DNA from: an uncultured Limnohabitans sp.
Lineage (GTDB): Bacteria; Pseudomonadota; Gammaproteobacteria; Burkholderiales; Burkholderiaceae_C
Assembly (NCBI GenBank): GCA_937928195.1
Contig: CALEYZ010000106.1
Location: 1 to 12,187 of the forward strand
DNA: 12,187 nt
Reading direction: 5' to 3'
Shown here: one piece after another, positions 1 through 6,201 of the stretch
Numbering within the stretch: position 1 is the first letter of the stretch
Layout: each line of letters begins with the position of its first letter
The notes under the pieces: generated by a model
Told to the model about the DNA's origin: nothing
What the model saw: the letters and a program-made list of their open reading frames with translations, nothing else
The model's database searches: none
Made by a program: the position numbers and the translations under genes

Positions 1-1629
1 CCAGAAGACGCGGGCCCAATGGCACACCCTGTGCGACCCGATGCTTACGTTGAAATCAACAACTTCTACACGGTCACCATTTACGAAAAAGGTGCCGAAG
101 TGGTTCGCATGATGCAAACTTTGCTGAGTGCACCAGGCGACGAAGAAGGCAAGCAAGGTTTTGCCAAGGGCATGTCGCTTTATTTTGAGCGGCATGATGG
201 CCAAGCGGTCACCTGCGATGATTTTGCGCAGGCCATTGCAGACGCCAACCCAGGTTCACCTTTGGCCCAACAGCTGTCTCAATTCAAGCGCTGGTACAGC
301 CAAGCAGGCACGCCGCGTGTGCAAGCCACGGGCGTGTACGACAGTGAAGCCAAAACGTACACACTGACACTTTCACAAAGCTACTCGGCCACGCCCGATC
401 AAGCGCTCAAAGAGCCTTTCGTCATCCCTGTCATCGTCGGACTTTTAAGTGACGCTGGCCAATCCTTCAATGTTCAGCTGAAGGGCGAATCAGGCGCTGC
501 CCGCCAGAGCAAGACACTGGTTCTGAGCGATGCATCACAGACCTTTGTTTTTGAAAACATCGACAGTGCACCGACACCTTCACTGTTGCGAAACTTCAGC
601 GCGCCAGTGAATTTAGACTGCGCACTGACCGATGCCCAGTGGCTCACTTTGCTGGCCCACGATCCCGATGCATTCAACCGCTGGGAAGCCGGGCAACGCT
701 TGGCGGTCCAAGCCGCACTTCGCTTTATTCGAGGCGGTGGCGATTTGCAATCGGAAAACGTGCTGGGTGCCGACTACATCGATGCGATGCGCGCTGTTCT
801 CCAGCACTCAAGTCTCGACGCTGCGTTCAAAGACTTGGTTCTCACCCTGCCATCCGAGACTTACATTTCTGAGCAACTTGAATCGGTTGACCCACAGCGT
901 GTCCATGCTGTTCGTGAGGCCATGAAATTGCAATTGGCCACCAGCCTGCTTGTCGAATGGCAAACCTGCTATGAACAAAACCGCGTACTGGGCGCCTACT
1001 CCCCCGACGCTATCTCCAGTGGCAAACGTGCCCTCAGTGGCATGGCGCTGAGCATGCTGTGCCTTGCGGCGCAGCATCAAGGCACGCCCGTTTGGCCTGG
1101 CAAAGCACTGCAAGTCTTCAAAGACGCGCACAACATGACGGACCGATTCAACGCCTTGTCAGCGCTCGTGGCAAGCGGTCATGAGTTGGCAGCATCTGCG
1201 TTGTCACAGTTCCATGCTTTGTTCAAAAATGAAGATTTGGTCATCGACAAATGGTTCGCTTTACAAGCCAGTGCACCTGATCGTGGGGGCAACATTTTGC
1301 CCCTCGTACGACAGCTCATGCAACACCCTGACTTTCACCTGCGCAATCCCAATCGGGCGCGCAGCTTGATCTTCAGCTATTGCAGCGCCAACCCAGGCGG
1401 CTTCCATCGCAGCGATGCAGCCGGCTATGTGTATTGGAGTGAGCGCGTGATCGAGTTAGATGCCATCAATCCACAAGTTGCTGCGCGCCTTGCACGTGCT
1501 CTCGACCGTTGGAAAAAACTGGCAGAACCTTACCGCCAAGCCGCCAAAGCAGCCATCGAACGTGTTGCAGCCAAGTCCGACTTGAGCAACGATGTGCGTG
1601 AAGTTGTCACACGCGCATTGGCTGAATAA
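1..1629 (+). CDS. pepN: Aminopeptidase N (M1 family), C-terminal 542 residues, 5' end cut by window
   Basis: Zinc metallo-aminopeptidase that removes N-terminal residues from peptides in the cytoplasm. The reading frame is open from base 1 (PEDAGP precedes the first Met at 19), so the gene starts outside the window. The opening block EDAGPMAHPVRP, then NNFYTVTIYEKGAEVVRM, is the M1/PepN signature downstream of the catalytic HExxH. The Tyr in YEKGA (codon 82-84) corresponds to the transition-state-stabilising Tyr of the E. coli enzyme, by family knowledge. YFERHDG, RRWYSQAGTP-like and FSAPV blocks follow, then the long helical C-terminal domain ending ..VVTRALAE. E. coli PepN is about 870 residues, so roughly the first third, including HExxH and the zinc ligands, is missing here only because of the window edge. 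fbp follows after 25 bases on the same strand. Identification is secure. Confidence 0.96.
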   Translation, partial: PEDAGPMAHPVRPDAYVEINNFYTVTIYEKGAEVVRMMQTLLSAPGDEEGKQGFAKGMSLYFERHDGQAVTCDDFAQAIADANPGSPLAQQLSQFKRWYSQAGTPRVQATGVYDSEAKTYTLTLSQSYSATPDQALKEPFVIPVIVGLLSDAGQSFNVQLKGESGAARQSKTLVLSDASQTFVFENIDSAPTPSLLRNFSAPVNLDCALTDAQWLTLLAHDPDAFNRWEAGQRLAVQAALRFIRGGGDLQSENVLGADYIDAMRAVLQHSSLDAAFKDLVLTLPSETYISEQLESVDPQRVHAVREAMKLQLATSLLVEWQTCYEQNRVLGAYSPDAISSGKRALSGMALSMLCLAAQHQGTPVWPGKALQVFKDAHNMTDRFNALSALVASGHELAASALSQFHALFKNEDLVIDKWFALQASAPDRGGNILPLVRQLMQHPDFHLRNPNRARSLIFSYCSANPGGFHRSDAAGYVYWSERVIELDAINPQVAARLARALDRWKKLAEPYRQAAKAAIERVAAKSDLSNDVREVVTRALAE

Positions 1630-1642
1630 CGCGAACCTCACT

Positions 1643-1646
1643 GGAG
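1643..1646 (+). promoter_or_regulatory. Ribosome binding site of fbp
   Basis: GGAG lies 8 bases before the ATG at 1655. It decides the start over the longer in-frame reading from 1592, which would overlap the end of pepN. Confidence 0.7.
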
Positions 1647-1654
1647 TCATTCAC

Positions 1655-2662
1655 ATGTCACAGAAAATTTCACTGTCCCGCTACTTGGTTGAACAACAAC
1701 GCAGCAAAGGGCACATCCCTTCTCAATTGCGTTTGTTACTGGAGGTGGTCGCTCGCGCTTGCAAGAGCATCAGCCACGCTGTGAACAAAGGCGCCTTGGG
1801 TGGCGTCCTGGGCAGCGCCGACATTGAAAATGTTCAAGGTGAAATTCAGAAAAAACTGGACATCATTGCCAATGAAGTTTTGATTGAAGCCAACGAATGG
1901 GGCGGCCACTTGGCGGCCATGGCCTCAGAAGAAATGGAGACCATTCACTTGGTCCCCAATCGCTACCCTCAAGGCGAGTATCTGCTGATGTTCGATCCAC
2001 TGGATGGGTCCAGCAACATCGATGTCAATGTCAGCATTGGCACCATTTTCAGTGTGCTTCAAAAAGACGAAAACCAGCACGCCATCAGTGAAGAAGACTT
2101 CTTGCAACCCGGCCACCAACAAGTGGCTGCAGGCTATTGCATCTATGGCCCTCAAACCACCTTGGTCCTGACCGTGGGCGATGGTGTGGCCATGTTCACC
2201 CTAGACCGGGAGCAAGGCTCGTTTGTGCTGACGCAAGAAAACGTTCGAGTGCCAGAAGACACCAAAGAATTTGCCATCAACATGAGCAACATGCGCCACT
2301 GGGATGCGCCTGTCAAACGCTATGTGGACGAATGTTTGCAGGGCAAAGATGGCGTACGTGGCAAGGACTTCAACATGCGCTGGATTGCCAGCATGGTGGC
2401 GGATGTTCACCGCATCCTGACCCGCGGCGGTATTTTCATGTACCCCTGGGACAAACGCGAGCCTCACAAGGCGGGCAAGCTGCGCTTGATGTACGAGGCC
2501 AATCCGATGAGCTGGCTGATTGAACAAGCCGGTGGTGCATCCACCAATGGTCGTCAACGAATTTTGGACCTTCAGCCACAGCAATTGCATGAACGCGTGA
2601 GCGTCATCTTGGGCTCCAAAAACGAAGTGGAGCGCGTCACGCGCTATCACTTGGAAACTTGA
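1655..2662 (+). CDS. fbp: Class I fructose-1,6-bisphosphatase, 335 aa
   Basis: Hydrolyses fructose-1,6-bisphosphate to fructose-6-phosphate and phosphate in gluconeogenesis; cytoplasmic and Mg-dependent. The metal-binding signature DPLDGSSNID is at residues 114-123, preceded by an acidic SEE pair at 91-93. A second block, GKLRLMYEANPMSWLIEQAG, lies near the C terminus and carries the Glu metal ligand and the sugar-phosphate-binding residues. The length (335) is normal for class I enzymes. The frame stays open upstream to 1592 inside pepN, but the ATG at 1655 is chosen: it has a GGAG site at 1643-1646 with 8 bases of spacing, and MSQKISLSRYL matches where the family begins. The gene lies 25 bases after pepN and may be cotranscribed with it. 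It ends at the hairpin terminator at 2685-2709. Confidence 0.96.
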   Translation: MSQKISLSRYLVEQQRSKGHIPSQLRLLLEVVARACKSISHAVNKGALGGVLGSADIENVQGEIQKKLDIIANEVLIEANEWGGHLAAMASEEMETIHLVPNRYPQGEYLLMFDPLDGSSNIDVNVSIGTIFSVLQKDENQHAISEEDFLQPGHQQVAAGYCIYGPQTTLVLTVGDGVAMFTLDREQGSFVLTQENVRVPEDTKEFAINMSNMRHWDAPVKRYVDECLQGKDGVRGKDFNMRWIASMVADVHRILTRGGIFMYPWDKREPHKAGKLRLMYEANPMSWLIEQAGGASTNGRQRILDLQPQQLHERVSVILGSKNEVERVTRYHLET

Positions 2663-2684
2663 ACCAAGTTGTTACTCAATGGCC

Positions 2685-2709
2685 AAGGGACTCTTCGAGT
2701 CCCTTTTTT
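2685..2709 (+). terminator. Rho-independent terminator after fbp
   Basis: A perfect 9-bp stem, AAGGGACTC (2685-2693) with GAGTCCCTT (2697-2705), has a 3-base loop TTC. It runs into a T tract at 2704-2709. It starts 22 bases after the fbp stop. The last T is also the final base of the minus-strand binding-protein gene. Read on the minus strand the hairpin has no T tract after it, so it probably works well only for fbp. Confidence 0.88.
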
Positions 2710-3749
2710 CATTGCGGCAATGATTTGATTTTTTCGTCCCAAAGTTGGATTAAACGCTTGCGCTCGGCAGCCTGTCCATACTTGTTGTAGTCGTATTTAA
2801 TCAACTTAATCTTCTTAACATCGGGGACTCGAGGATCCACCACCGTTGACTGATTGGAGGGCACTTGAAACCCTCTGGCGGCAAATGCAAATTGTTGTGC
2901 TTGTGGCGTTAACGCCCATTCATAAAAACGTTTGGCTGCTTCCAAATGAGGCGCACCTTTGATGATGGACATGCTACCAATTTCTGCACCTGTACCCTCC
3001 GCTGGCGTGAAGGCTTCAATCGGGAACCCTGCAGCCTTTTCGCCTGGTGCCAAAGCAATGAAGCCAATCGCAAGTGCTGCTTCGCCGCGAGAGACTGCTT
3101 TGATGGGTGCTTCACCAGATCGCGGGTAACTGCTCATGTTCCGGTGCAATTTGGCCAAATAGTCCCAAGCCTGCGCCTCCCCCATTAACTGAACCAAGGT
3201 GGCCAAGGCTGTGTAAGCGGCGCCACTTGAACCAGGGTTGGCCATTTGAATCTCACCCTTGTATTCAGGCTTGAGCAAATCAGCCCAAGATGCGGGTGTG
3301 GGTAATTTCCGTTTGGCCAATACTTCTTTGTTGTAAAAAATACCCAGAGGCCCCAAATACAGACCGACAGACTTGCCGCCCGATTGCTCGTATTGCGTCT
3401 GCGCCCAAGGGTGCAACTGCTTCAATGAAGGCGATTGATAAACCGTGGTCAAGTCCATTTGCGCAGCCGCTAAGTGCGGGTCACCCGTACCACCAAACCA
3501 AATGTCGATTTTGGGATTGGCCTTTTCTGCATTGACCTGCGCCAACGCCTCGCCTGTGCTGCGCTGCAAAACATTCACTTTGATTCCTGTTACCCGAGGA
3601 AAAGTCACCTGAATCAAATTGCACCAATCGGACTGAACTGAACAGAGAATGTTCAACTGCTGCTCTTGGGCTTGAAGCGCTGGCGTATGAAGCAACAAAA
3701 GCGAGAAGCTGGCTGCAAACAAGGTGCGCGCAGATTTCATCAATGTCAT
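2709..3749 (-). CDS. Periplasmic substrate-binding protein of an Fe3+/AfuA-type ABC transporter, 346 aa
   Basis: Extracellular solute-binding protein (COG1840-like) that would capture a ligand in the periplasm for an ABC importer. From the ATG at 3749 a signal peptide is visible: basic MTLMKSAR, a hydrophobic stretch to LLLL at about 20, and probable cleavage after ALQA (27). The mature part has LNILCSVQSDWC (Cys 36 and 43, possible disulfide), TGIKVNVLQRSTGEALAQ, IDIWFGGTGDPH, GPLGIFYNKE, TPASWADLLKPEYKG and NPGSSGAAYTAL, all typical of this family. The ligand cannot be read off: the tandem-Tyr iron site of classical FbpA is not evident, so iron is only one option. The frame extends to 3860, but the promoter at 3778-3806 overlaps the Met codons at 3779 and 3782, and the ATG at 3749 has a GAG site 7 bases before it. 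No permease or ATPase gene is adjacent. Confidence 0.85.
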   Translation of the reverse strand: MTLMKSARTLFAASFSLLLLHTPALQAQEQQLNILCSVQSDWCNLIQVTFPRVTGIKVNVLQRSTGEALAQVNAEKANPKIDIWFGGTGDPHLAAAQMDLTTVYQSPSLKQLHPWAQTQYEQSGGKSVGLYLGPLGIFYNKEVLAKRKLPTPASWADLLKPEYKGEIQMANPGSSGAAYTALATLVQLMGEAQAWDYLAKLHRNMSSYPRSGEAPIKAVSRGEAALAIGFIALAPGEKAAGFPIEAFTPAEGTGAEIGSMSIIKGAPHLEAAKRFYEWALTPQAQQFAFAARGFQVPSNQSTVVDPRVPDVKKIKLIKYDYNKYGQAAERKRLIQLWDEKIKSLPQ

Positions 3750-3781
3750 GTTAGATCTCAAAATGAAAATAGATTTCATCA
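3732..3781. repeat. 11-bp direct repeat around the binding-protein start
   Basis: AGATTTCATCA occurs at 3732-3742 and again at 3771-3781, a 39-base period. On the minus strand each copy reads as ATGAAATCT preceded by TGATG or TTGATG, so both would encode Met-Lys-Ser. One copy lies in the signal-peptide codons and the other in the promoter and leader. This may be a local duplication; it is short enough to be chance. Confidence 0.4.
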
Positions 3782-3806
3782 TAATGGCTGTTTCTGAACG
3801 CGCCAA
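3778..3806 (-). promoter_or_regulatory. Sigma-70-like promoter for the substrate-binding protein gene
   Basis: On the minus strand TTGGCG (3806-3801) and TATGAT (3783-3778) are separated by exactly 17 bases, close to the TTGACA/TATAAT consensus. The predicted start of transcription is near 3771, giving a leader of about 20 bases before the ATG at 3749. This supports the shorter gene start. An inverted repeat ATGAAA/TTTCAT (3763-3768 and 3774-3779, 5-base spacer) overlaps the -10 region and the start point and could be an operator; no regulator is identified. Confidence 0.55.
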
Positions 3807-3872
3807 CAGGTCATGGCGACTTGTTAGAACAGAAATTTTTTCGCCTTTGAGCTTCTTCAATTACCATTCAGC

Positions 3873-4751
3873 ATGCGCACACCCTTTGATGACATTGTCA
3901 AAGCCTTTCAGCACGCACTCGACCTGCCTGAGCCCGCAGTCGCGGCGTCGCCCATTGCCCTGCAAAGTCCAGCGGCAGATGCACCCTGCTGCTTGATCTG
4001 TTCACCTCATCCGGATGACGAATCTTTGGTGGGCGGCTTGGCTCTGCGATTGCGTCACGATCATGGTTGGCGCATCATCAACATGGCCATCACACTGGGC
4101 AGCCAAGTATCACGCAGACAGACTCGCTGGCAAGAAGCCGAAGCAGCATGCAATTATCTAGGCTTCGAACTGGCCAGTCCTGTCCAAGTTGTTGGGAAAG
4201 CCTTTGAGAACATCACGCTTCAGGCTTTTGACGCGCAAACACCCCAGTGGTTGGCATGCGTAGCAACACTGGCTGAAAGACTACAGCAACTCAAGCCACG
4301 TTTGATTTTGATGCCGCATGCCTTAGATGGCCACACCACGCACTGCGCCACACATCAATTGGTAATTCAAGCCCTGCGTTTAACCAATCGACAAGTGGCT
4401 TGCCACCTGCTGTTGTCCGAATACTGGAACACACAAACATCACCGCATCTGATGCTAGAGCTCAGTCCACCCCAAGTTGGTCAGTTGATGACCGCAACAG
4501 CCATGCACGTTGGGGAGGTGGCTCGCAACCCCTATCACCGAAGTCTCCCGGCATGGCTGATGGATGGTGCAAGGCGAGGTGCAGAGCGGGTCGGCTTGCC
4601 AGGTCAAGCAGCAACAAGCATGCGCATGGCTGCTTTGTACGGTTGGCAGCTTTGGAATGGTGAATTGAAAGAGGGTCCTAAAGCTTGCGTCAAATCGAAT
4701 GAGCCCTTAGACGAACTTTTCACTCACGATCAACTTTTCCAGAGTGCCTAA
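3873..4751 (+). CDS. PIG-L/LmbE family N-deacetylase, 292 aa
   Basis: Zinc-dependent deacetylase family that acts on N-acetyl sugars and related amides; the substrate here is unknown. Motif 1, PHPDDE, is at residues 45-50, with His46 and Asp49 as probable zinc ligands and Asp48 as the probable general base. Motif 2 is PHALDGHTTHCATH at 148-161, where Asp152, His154 and His157 fit the D-x-H-x-x-H pattern supplying the third zinc ligand. Length and layout (N-terminal Rossmann-like part, then a variable C-terminal half) are normal for the family. About 40 residues precede motif 1, longer than in minimal LmbE proteins. There is no signal peptide, so it should be cytoplasmic. No strong ribosome site precedes the ATG, so the start is provisional. 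The lipocalin start lies one base after the stop, suggesting linked translation. Confidence 0.85.
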   Translation: MRTPFDDIVKAFQHALDLPEPAVAASPIALQSPAADAPCCLICSPHPDDESLVGGLALRLRHDHGWRIINMAITLGSQVSRRQTRWQEAEAACNYLGFELASPVQVVGKAFENITLQAFDAQTPQWLACVATLAERLQQLKPRLILMPHALDGHTTHCATHQLVIQALRLTNRQVACHLLLSEYWNTQTSPHLMLELSPPQVGQLMTATAMHVGEVARNPYHRSLPAWLMDGARRGAERVGLPGQAATSMRMAALYGWQLWNGELKEGPKACVKSNEPLDELFTHDQLFQSA

Positions 4752-4752
4752 C

Positions 4753-5328
4753 ATGTTGAAACCATCTGTTCAAGCGCGCACCTTCATTTCCAGCCTTTTC
4801 TGGACTTGCTTCATGGGACTCAGCTTAACAACTGCTGCTGTTGCCCAGAATGTGAGCCCAGTCAAATCAATCGATCAGATTGAGATTGCAAGGTACATGG
4901 GGAGTTGGTATGAAATTGCAAAATTTCCCAATTGGTTTCAACGCAAGTGTTTGCAAAACACGCAAGCCACTTACCAACTGCTCAACCCCACACACATTCA
5001 AGTTCTCAACCAATGCCAAACAGCCAATGGTGAAGTGATCCAAGCCTTGGGGATGGCCAGACCTCGGGCCAATGGACTTCCTGCCCAATTAGAAGTGCGT
5101 TTTGCGCCCAGCTGGATGGGTTGGTTGCCATTTACTTGGGGTGACTATTGGGTGCTAGATCTGGATGCAGAGTACCAACTGGCTGCTGTGGGCGACCCCT
5201 CTCGCAATTACCTTTGGGTTTTGTCACGCACGCCTCAAATATCGGACGCATCCTACAAGGCTTTGACACAACGCCTGGCTTTGATGGGTTTTGACATCAA
5301 ACGGCTCGAAAAAACCACTCAAAACTGA
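4753..5328 (+). CDS. Blc-type bacterial lipocalin with signal peptide, 191 aa
   Basis: Beta-barrel lipocalin of the outer-membrane Blc/apolipoprotein D group, which bind lysophospholipids and fatty acids in the envelope (family knowledge). An N-terminal export signal ends in TTAAVA at about residue 31. The lipocalin motif 1, MGSWYEIAKFPNWFQR, is at 49-64, and the C-terminal DPSRNYLWVLSRTPQIS (148-164) matches the Blc signature. Unlike E. coli Blc there is no lipobox: the only early Cys, at 19, sits in FWTC inside the hydrophobic stretch. The product is therefore predicted to be soluble and periplasmic rather than a lipoprotein. Cys66 and Cys88 could form a disulfide. The ATG at 4753 is chosen; a GTG at 4744 is in frame, but GAG at 4742-4744 fits as the ribosome site for 4753 with 8 bases of spacing. 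It starts one base after the deacetylase stop. Confidence 0.9.
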   Translation: MLKPSVQARTFISSLFWTCFMGLSLTTAAVAQNVSPVKSIDQIEIARYMGSWYEIAKFPNWFQRKCLQNTQATYQLLNPTHIQVLNQCQTANGEVIQALGMARPRANGLPAQLEVRFAPSWMGWLPFTWGDYWVLDLDAEYQLAAVGDPSRNYLWVLSRTPQISDASYKALTQRLALMGFDIKRLEKTTQN

Positions 5329-5428
5329 GCATATTCGCCTAGATGCGATAGCATGCGAAGCGTCTGAGGTGCTTGCAATGGATTGCAAAGCCGCGACGCC
5401 CAAAACGCCTTCAACCCAGGGGACTTTC

Positions 5429-5794
5429 ATGCCAACACGTTTCACTTTCGCTTTGATTGCATCTTGCCTGACACTTGTCAGCGCCAACACGGTATTAGCC
5501 CAAGCGGCCGACCCCACTGTCAAAAAGTCAGAGGCAGGCATCTGTCATGACAAATCGAGCACCAGCTACGGTGCCACCAAAAAATTTGAAGCTTTCGCCA
5601 GCATGGATGCCTGCTTGAAGAGTGGTGGTCGCGCCCCAGCCAATGCCGCGAGCGCTGAGGCCTTGGTCAAAAAATCAGACAGCGGCATCTGTCATGACAA
5701 AACCAGCGCCAGCTATGAAAAAACTCAGAAATTCACACCTTTCAAAACATTGGATGAATGCGTGAAGAGTGGTGGCACTTTGCCTAAAAAATAA
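5429..5794 (+). CDS. Small exported protein with two tandem Cys/His (GICHDK) repeats, 121 aa
   Basis: Function not recognised. A signal peptide is clear (MPTRF, hydrophobic FALIASCLTLVSA, cleavage near VLAQA at 22-26). The mature protein is almost only two copies of a 39-residue unit, at 32-70 and 81-119, identical at 23 of 39 positions. Consensus features are KKS..GICHDK, S.SY, T.KF..F, D.C.KSGG and P. Each unit has two Cys and one His at fixed spacing, which suggests a disulfide- or metal-stabilised mini-domain. From memory, units of this kind also end some secreted nucleases and other small exported proteobacterial proteins; I could not check this. The start at 5429 is set by AGGGG at 5418-5422, 6 bases upstream; the open frame reaching back to 5291 overlaps the lipocalin and lacks such a site. 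It lies 100 bases after the lipocalin and may have its own promoter. Confidence 0.8.
   Translation: MPTRFTFALIASCLTLVSANTVLAQAADPTVKKSEAGICHDKSSTSYGATKKFEAFASMDACLKSGGRAPANAASAEALVKKSDSGICHDKTSASYEKTQKFTPFKTLDECVKSGGTLPKK
5522..5785 (+). repeat. Tandem in-gene duplication, two 117-bp units
   Basis: The units occupy 5522-5638 and 5669-5785, separated by 30 bases coding for ANAASAEALV. An 18-base block, GGCATCTGTCATGACAAA, is identical at 5537-5554 and 5684-5701; the rest has drifted at both DNA and protein level while Cys, His, Gly and aromatic positions are kept. This points to an older duplication under selection rather than a recent copy. Confidence 0.85.
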
Positions 5795-5813
5795 AATCTG
5801 AAATAGCTCAAAG

Positions 5814-5840
5814 ATCTGCCGCACATCGTCGGCGGCAGAT
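5814..5840. terminator. Hairpin between convergent genes, possible weak two-way terminator
   Basis: A 9-bp perfect stem, ATCTGCCGC (5814-5822) with GCGGCAGAT (5832-5840), has a 9-base loop. It sits between the repeat-protein stop (5794) and the minus-strand stop (5854). No uninterrupted T tract follows on either strand, though both flanks are T-containing, so intrinsic termination may be weak. The position between two convergent genes is the main support. Confidence 0.45.
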
Positions 5841-5853
5841 TCAAAACCGCACT

Positions 5854-6180
5854 TTATTTGTCGATCAATTGACAAGGTGCTTTGATGTGACGTGCCTCAC
5901 GTTGCTCATCGCAATGTTGAATCGCCTTGCGCTGTGCAACCGCAGACAATTTGACATAAATGGAACATGCAAATGCCATTTTGCCGTCATCGGTTCGACT
6001 GTCAAATGCCGCAGCACAGTGCCCAAATTTTCCAAGATGCGGCTTGTTTGAATTCCAGCTCACTTGCAAGGACATCGGCAGCAATTCCGCCGCAATGTGC
6101 TCATGCACCTCCGATGCGCCCACATGTGCAGGCAAACTCAGCCAAAACAAGAGTGCCATCCATGTCGTTCTTTGCAGCAT
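5854..6180 (-). CDS. Small exported four-cysteine protein of unknown function, 108 aa
   Basis: No family is recognised with confidence. From the ATG at 6180 the N terminus is a signal peptide: MLQRTTW, a hydrophobic stretch, then probable cleavage after HVGA (22). The mature part has four Cys (55, 72, 90, 103), an even number suited to two disulfides in the periplasm. The pattern GHCAAAFDSRTDDGKMAFACS, then A..KAI.HC, then APC, loosely recalls DUF4189-like small domains (repeated A-A-x-S/D with a C-terminal Cys pair); this is a weak resemblance. Two adjacent ATGs exist, 6183 and 6180. AAGGAG at 6192-6187 lies 3 bases from the first and 6 from the second, so the second is preferred. It starts 21 bases after the NYN gene stop, so the two are probably cotranscribed. 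Confidence 0.75.
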   Translation of the reverse strand: MLQRTTWMALLFWLSLPAHVGASEVHEHIAAELLPMSLQVSWNSNKPHLGKFGHCAAAFDSRTDDGKMAFACSIYVKLSAVAQRKAIQHCDEQREARHIKAPCQLIDK

Positions 6181-6186
6181 CATGTA

Positions 6187-6192
6187 CTCCTT
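6187..6192 (-). promoter_or_regulatory. Strong ribosome binding site of the four-cysteine protein
   Basis: AAGGAG on the minus strand, between the NYN stop (6202) and the ATG pair at 6183/6180. It is one of the best Shine-Dalgarno matches in the window; spacing favours the second ATG. Confidence 0.7.
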
Positions 6193-6201
6193 CTCTTGGG
6201 T

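Noticed and set aside
1592..1654. Longer fbp reading with a 21-residue N-terminal extension
   Set aside because: It overlaps the pepN coding end, has no ribosome site, and class I FBPases begin near MSQKISLSRYL, which has GGAG at the right distance.
2201..2650. 149-codon minus-strand open frame inside fbp
   Set aside because: Shadow of the fbp codon pattern, no family features.
3750..3860. 37-residue upstream extension of the binding protein
   Set aside because: The upstream Met codons lie in or above the -10 element of the best promoter, and a complete signal peptide already starts at 3749.
5371..5392. TTGCAA-TGGA-TTGCAA hairpin after the lipocalin, as a terminator
   Set aside because: The stem is only 6 bp before a bulge and no T tract follows.
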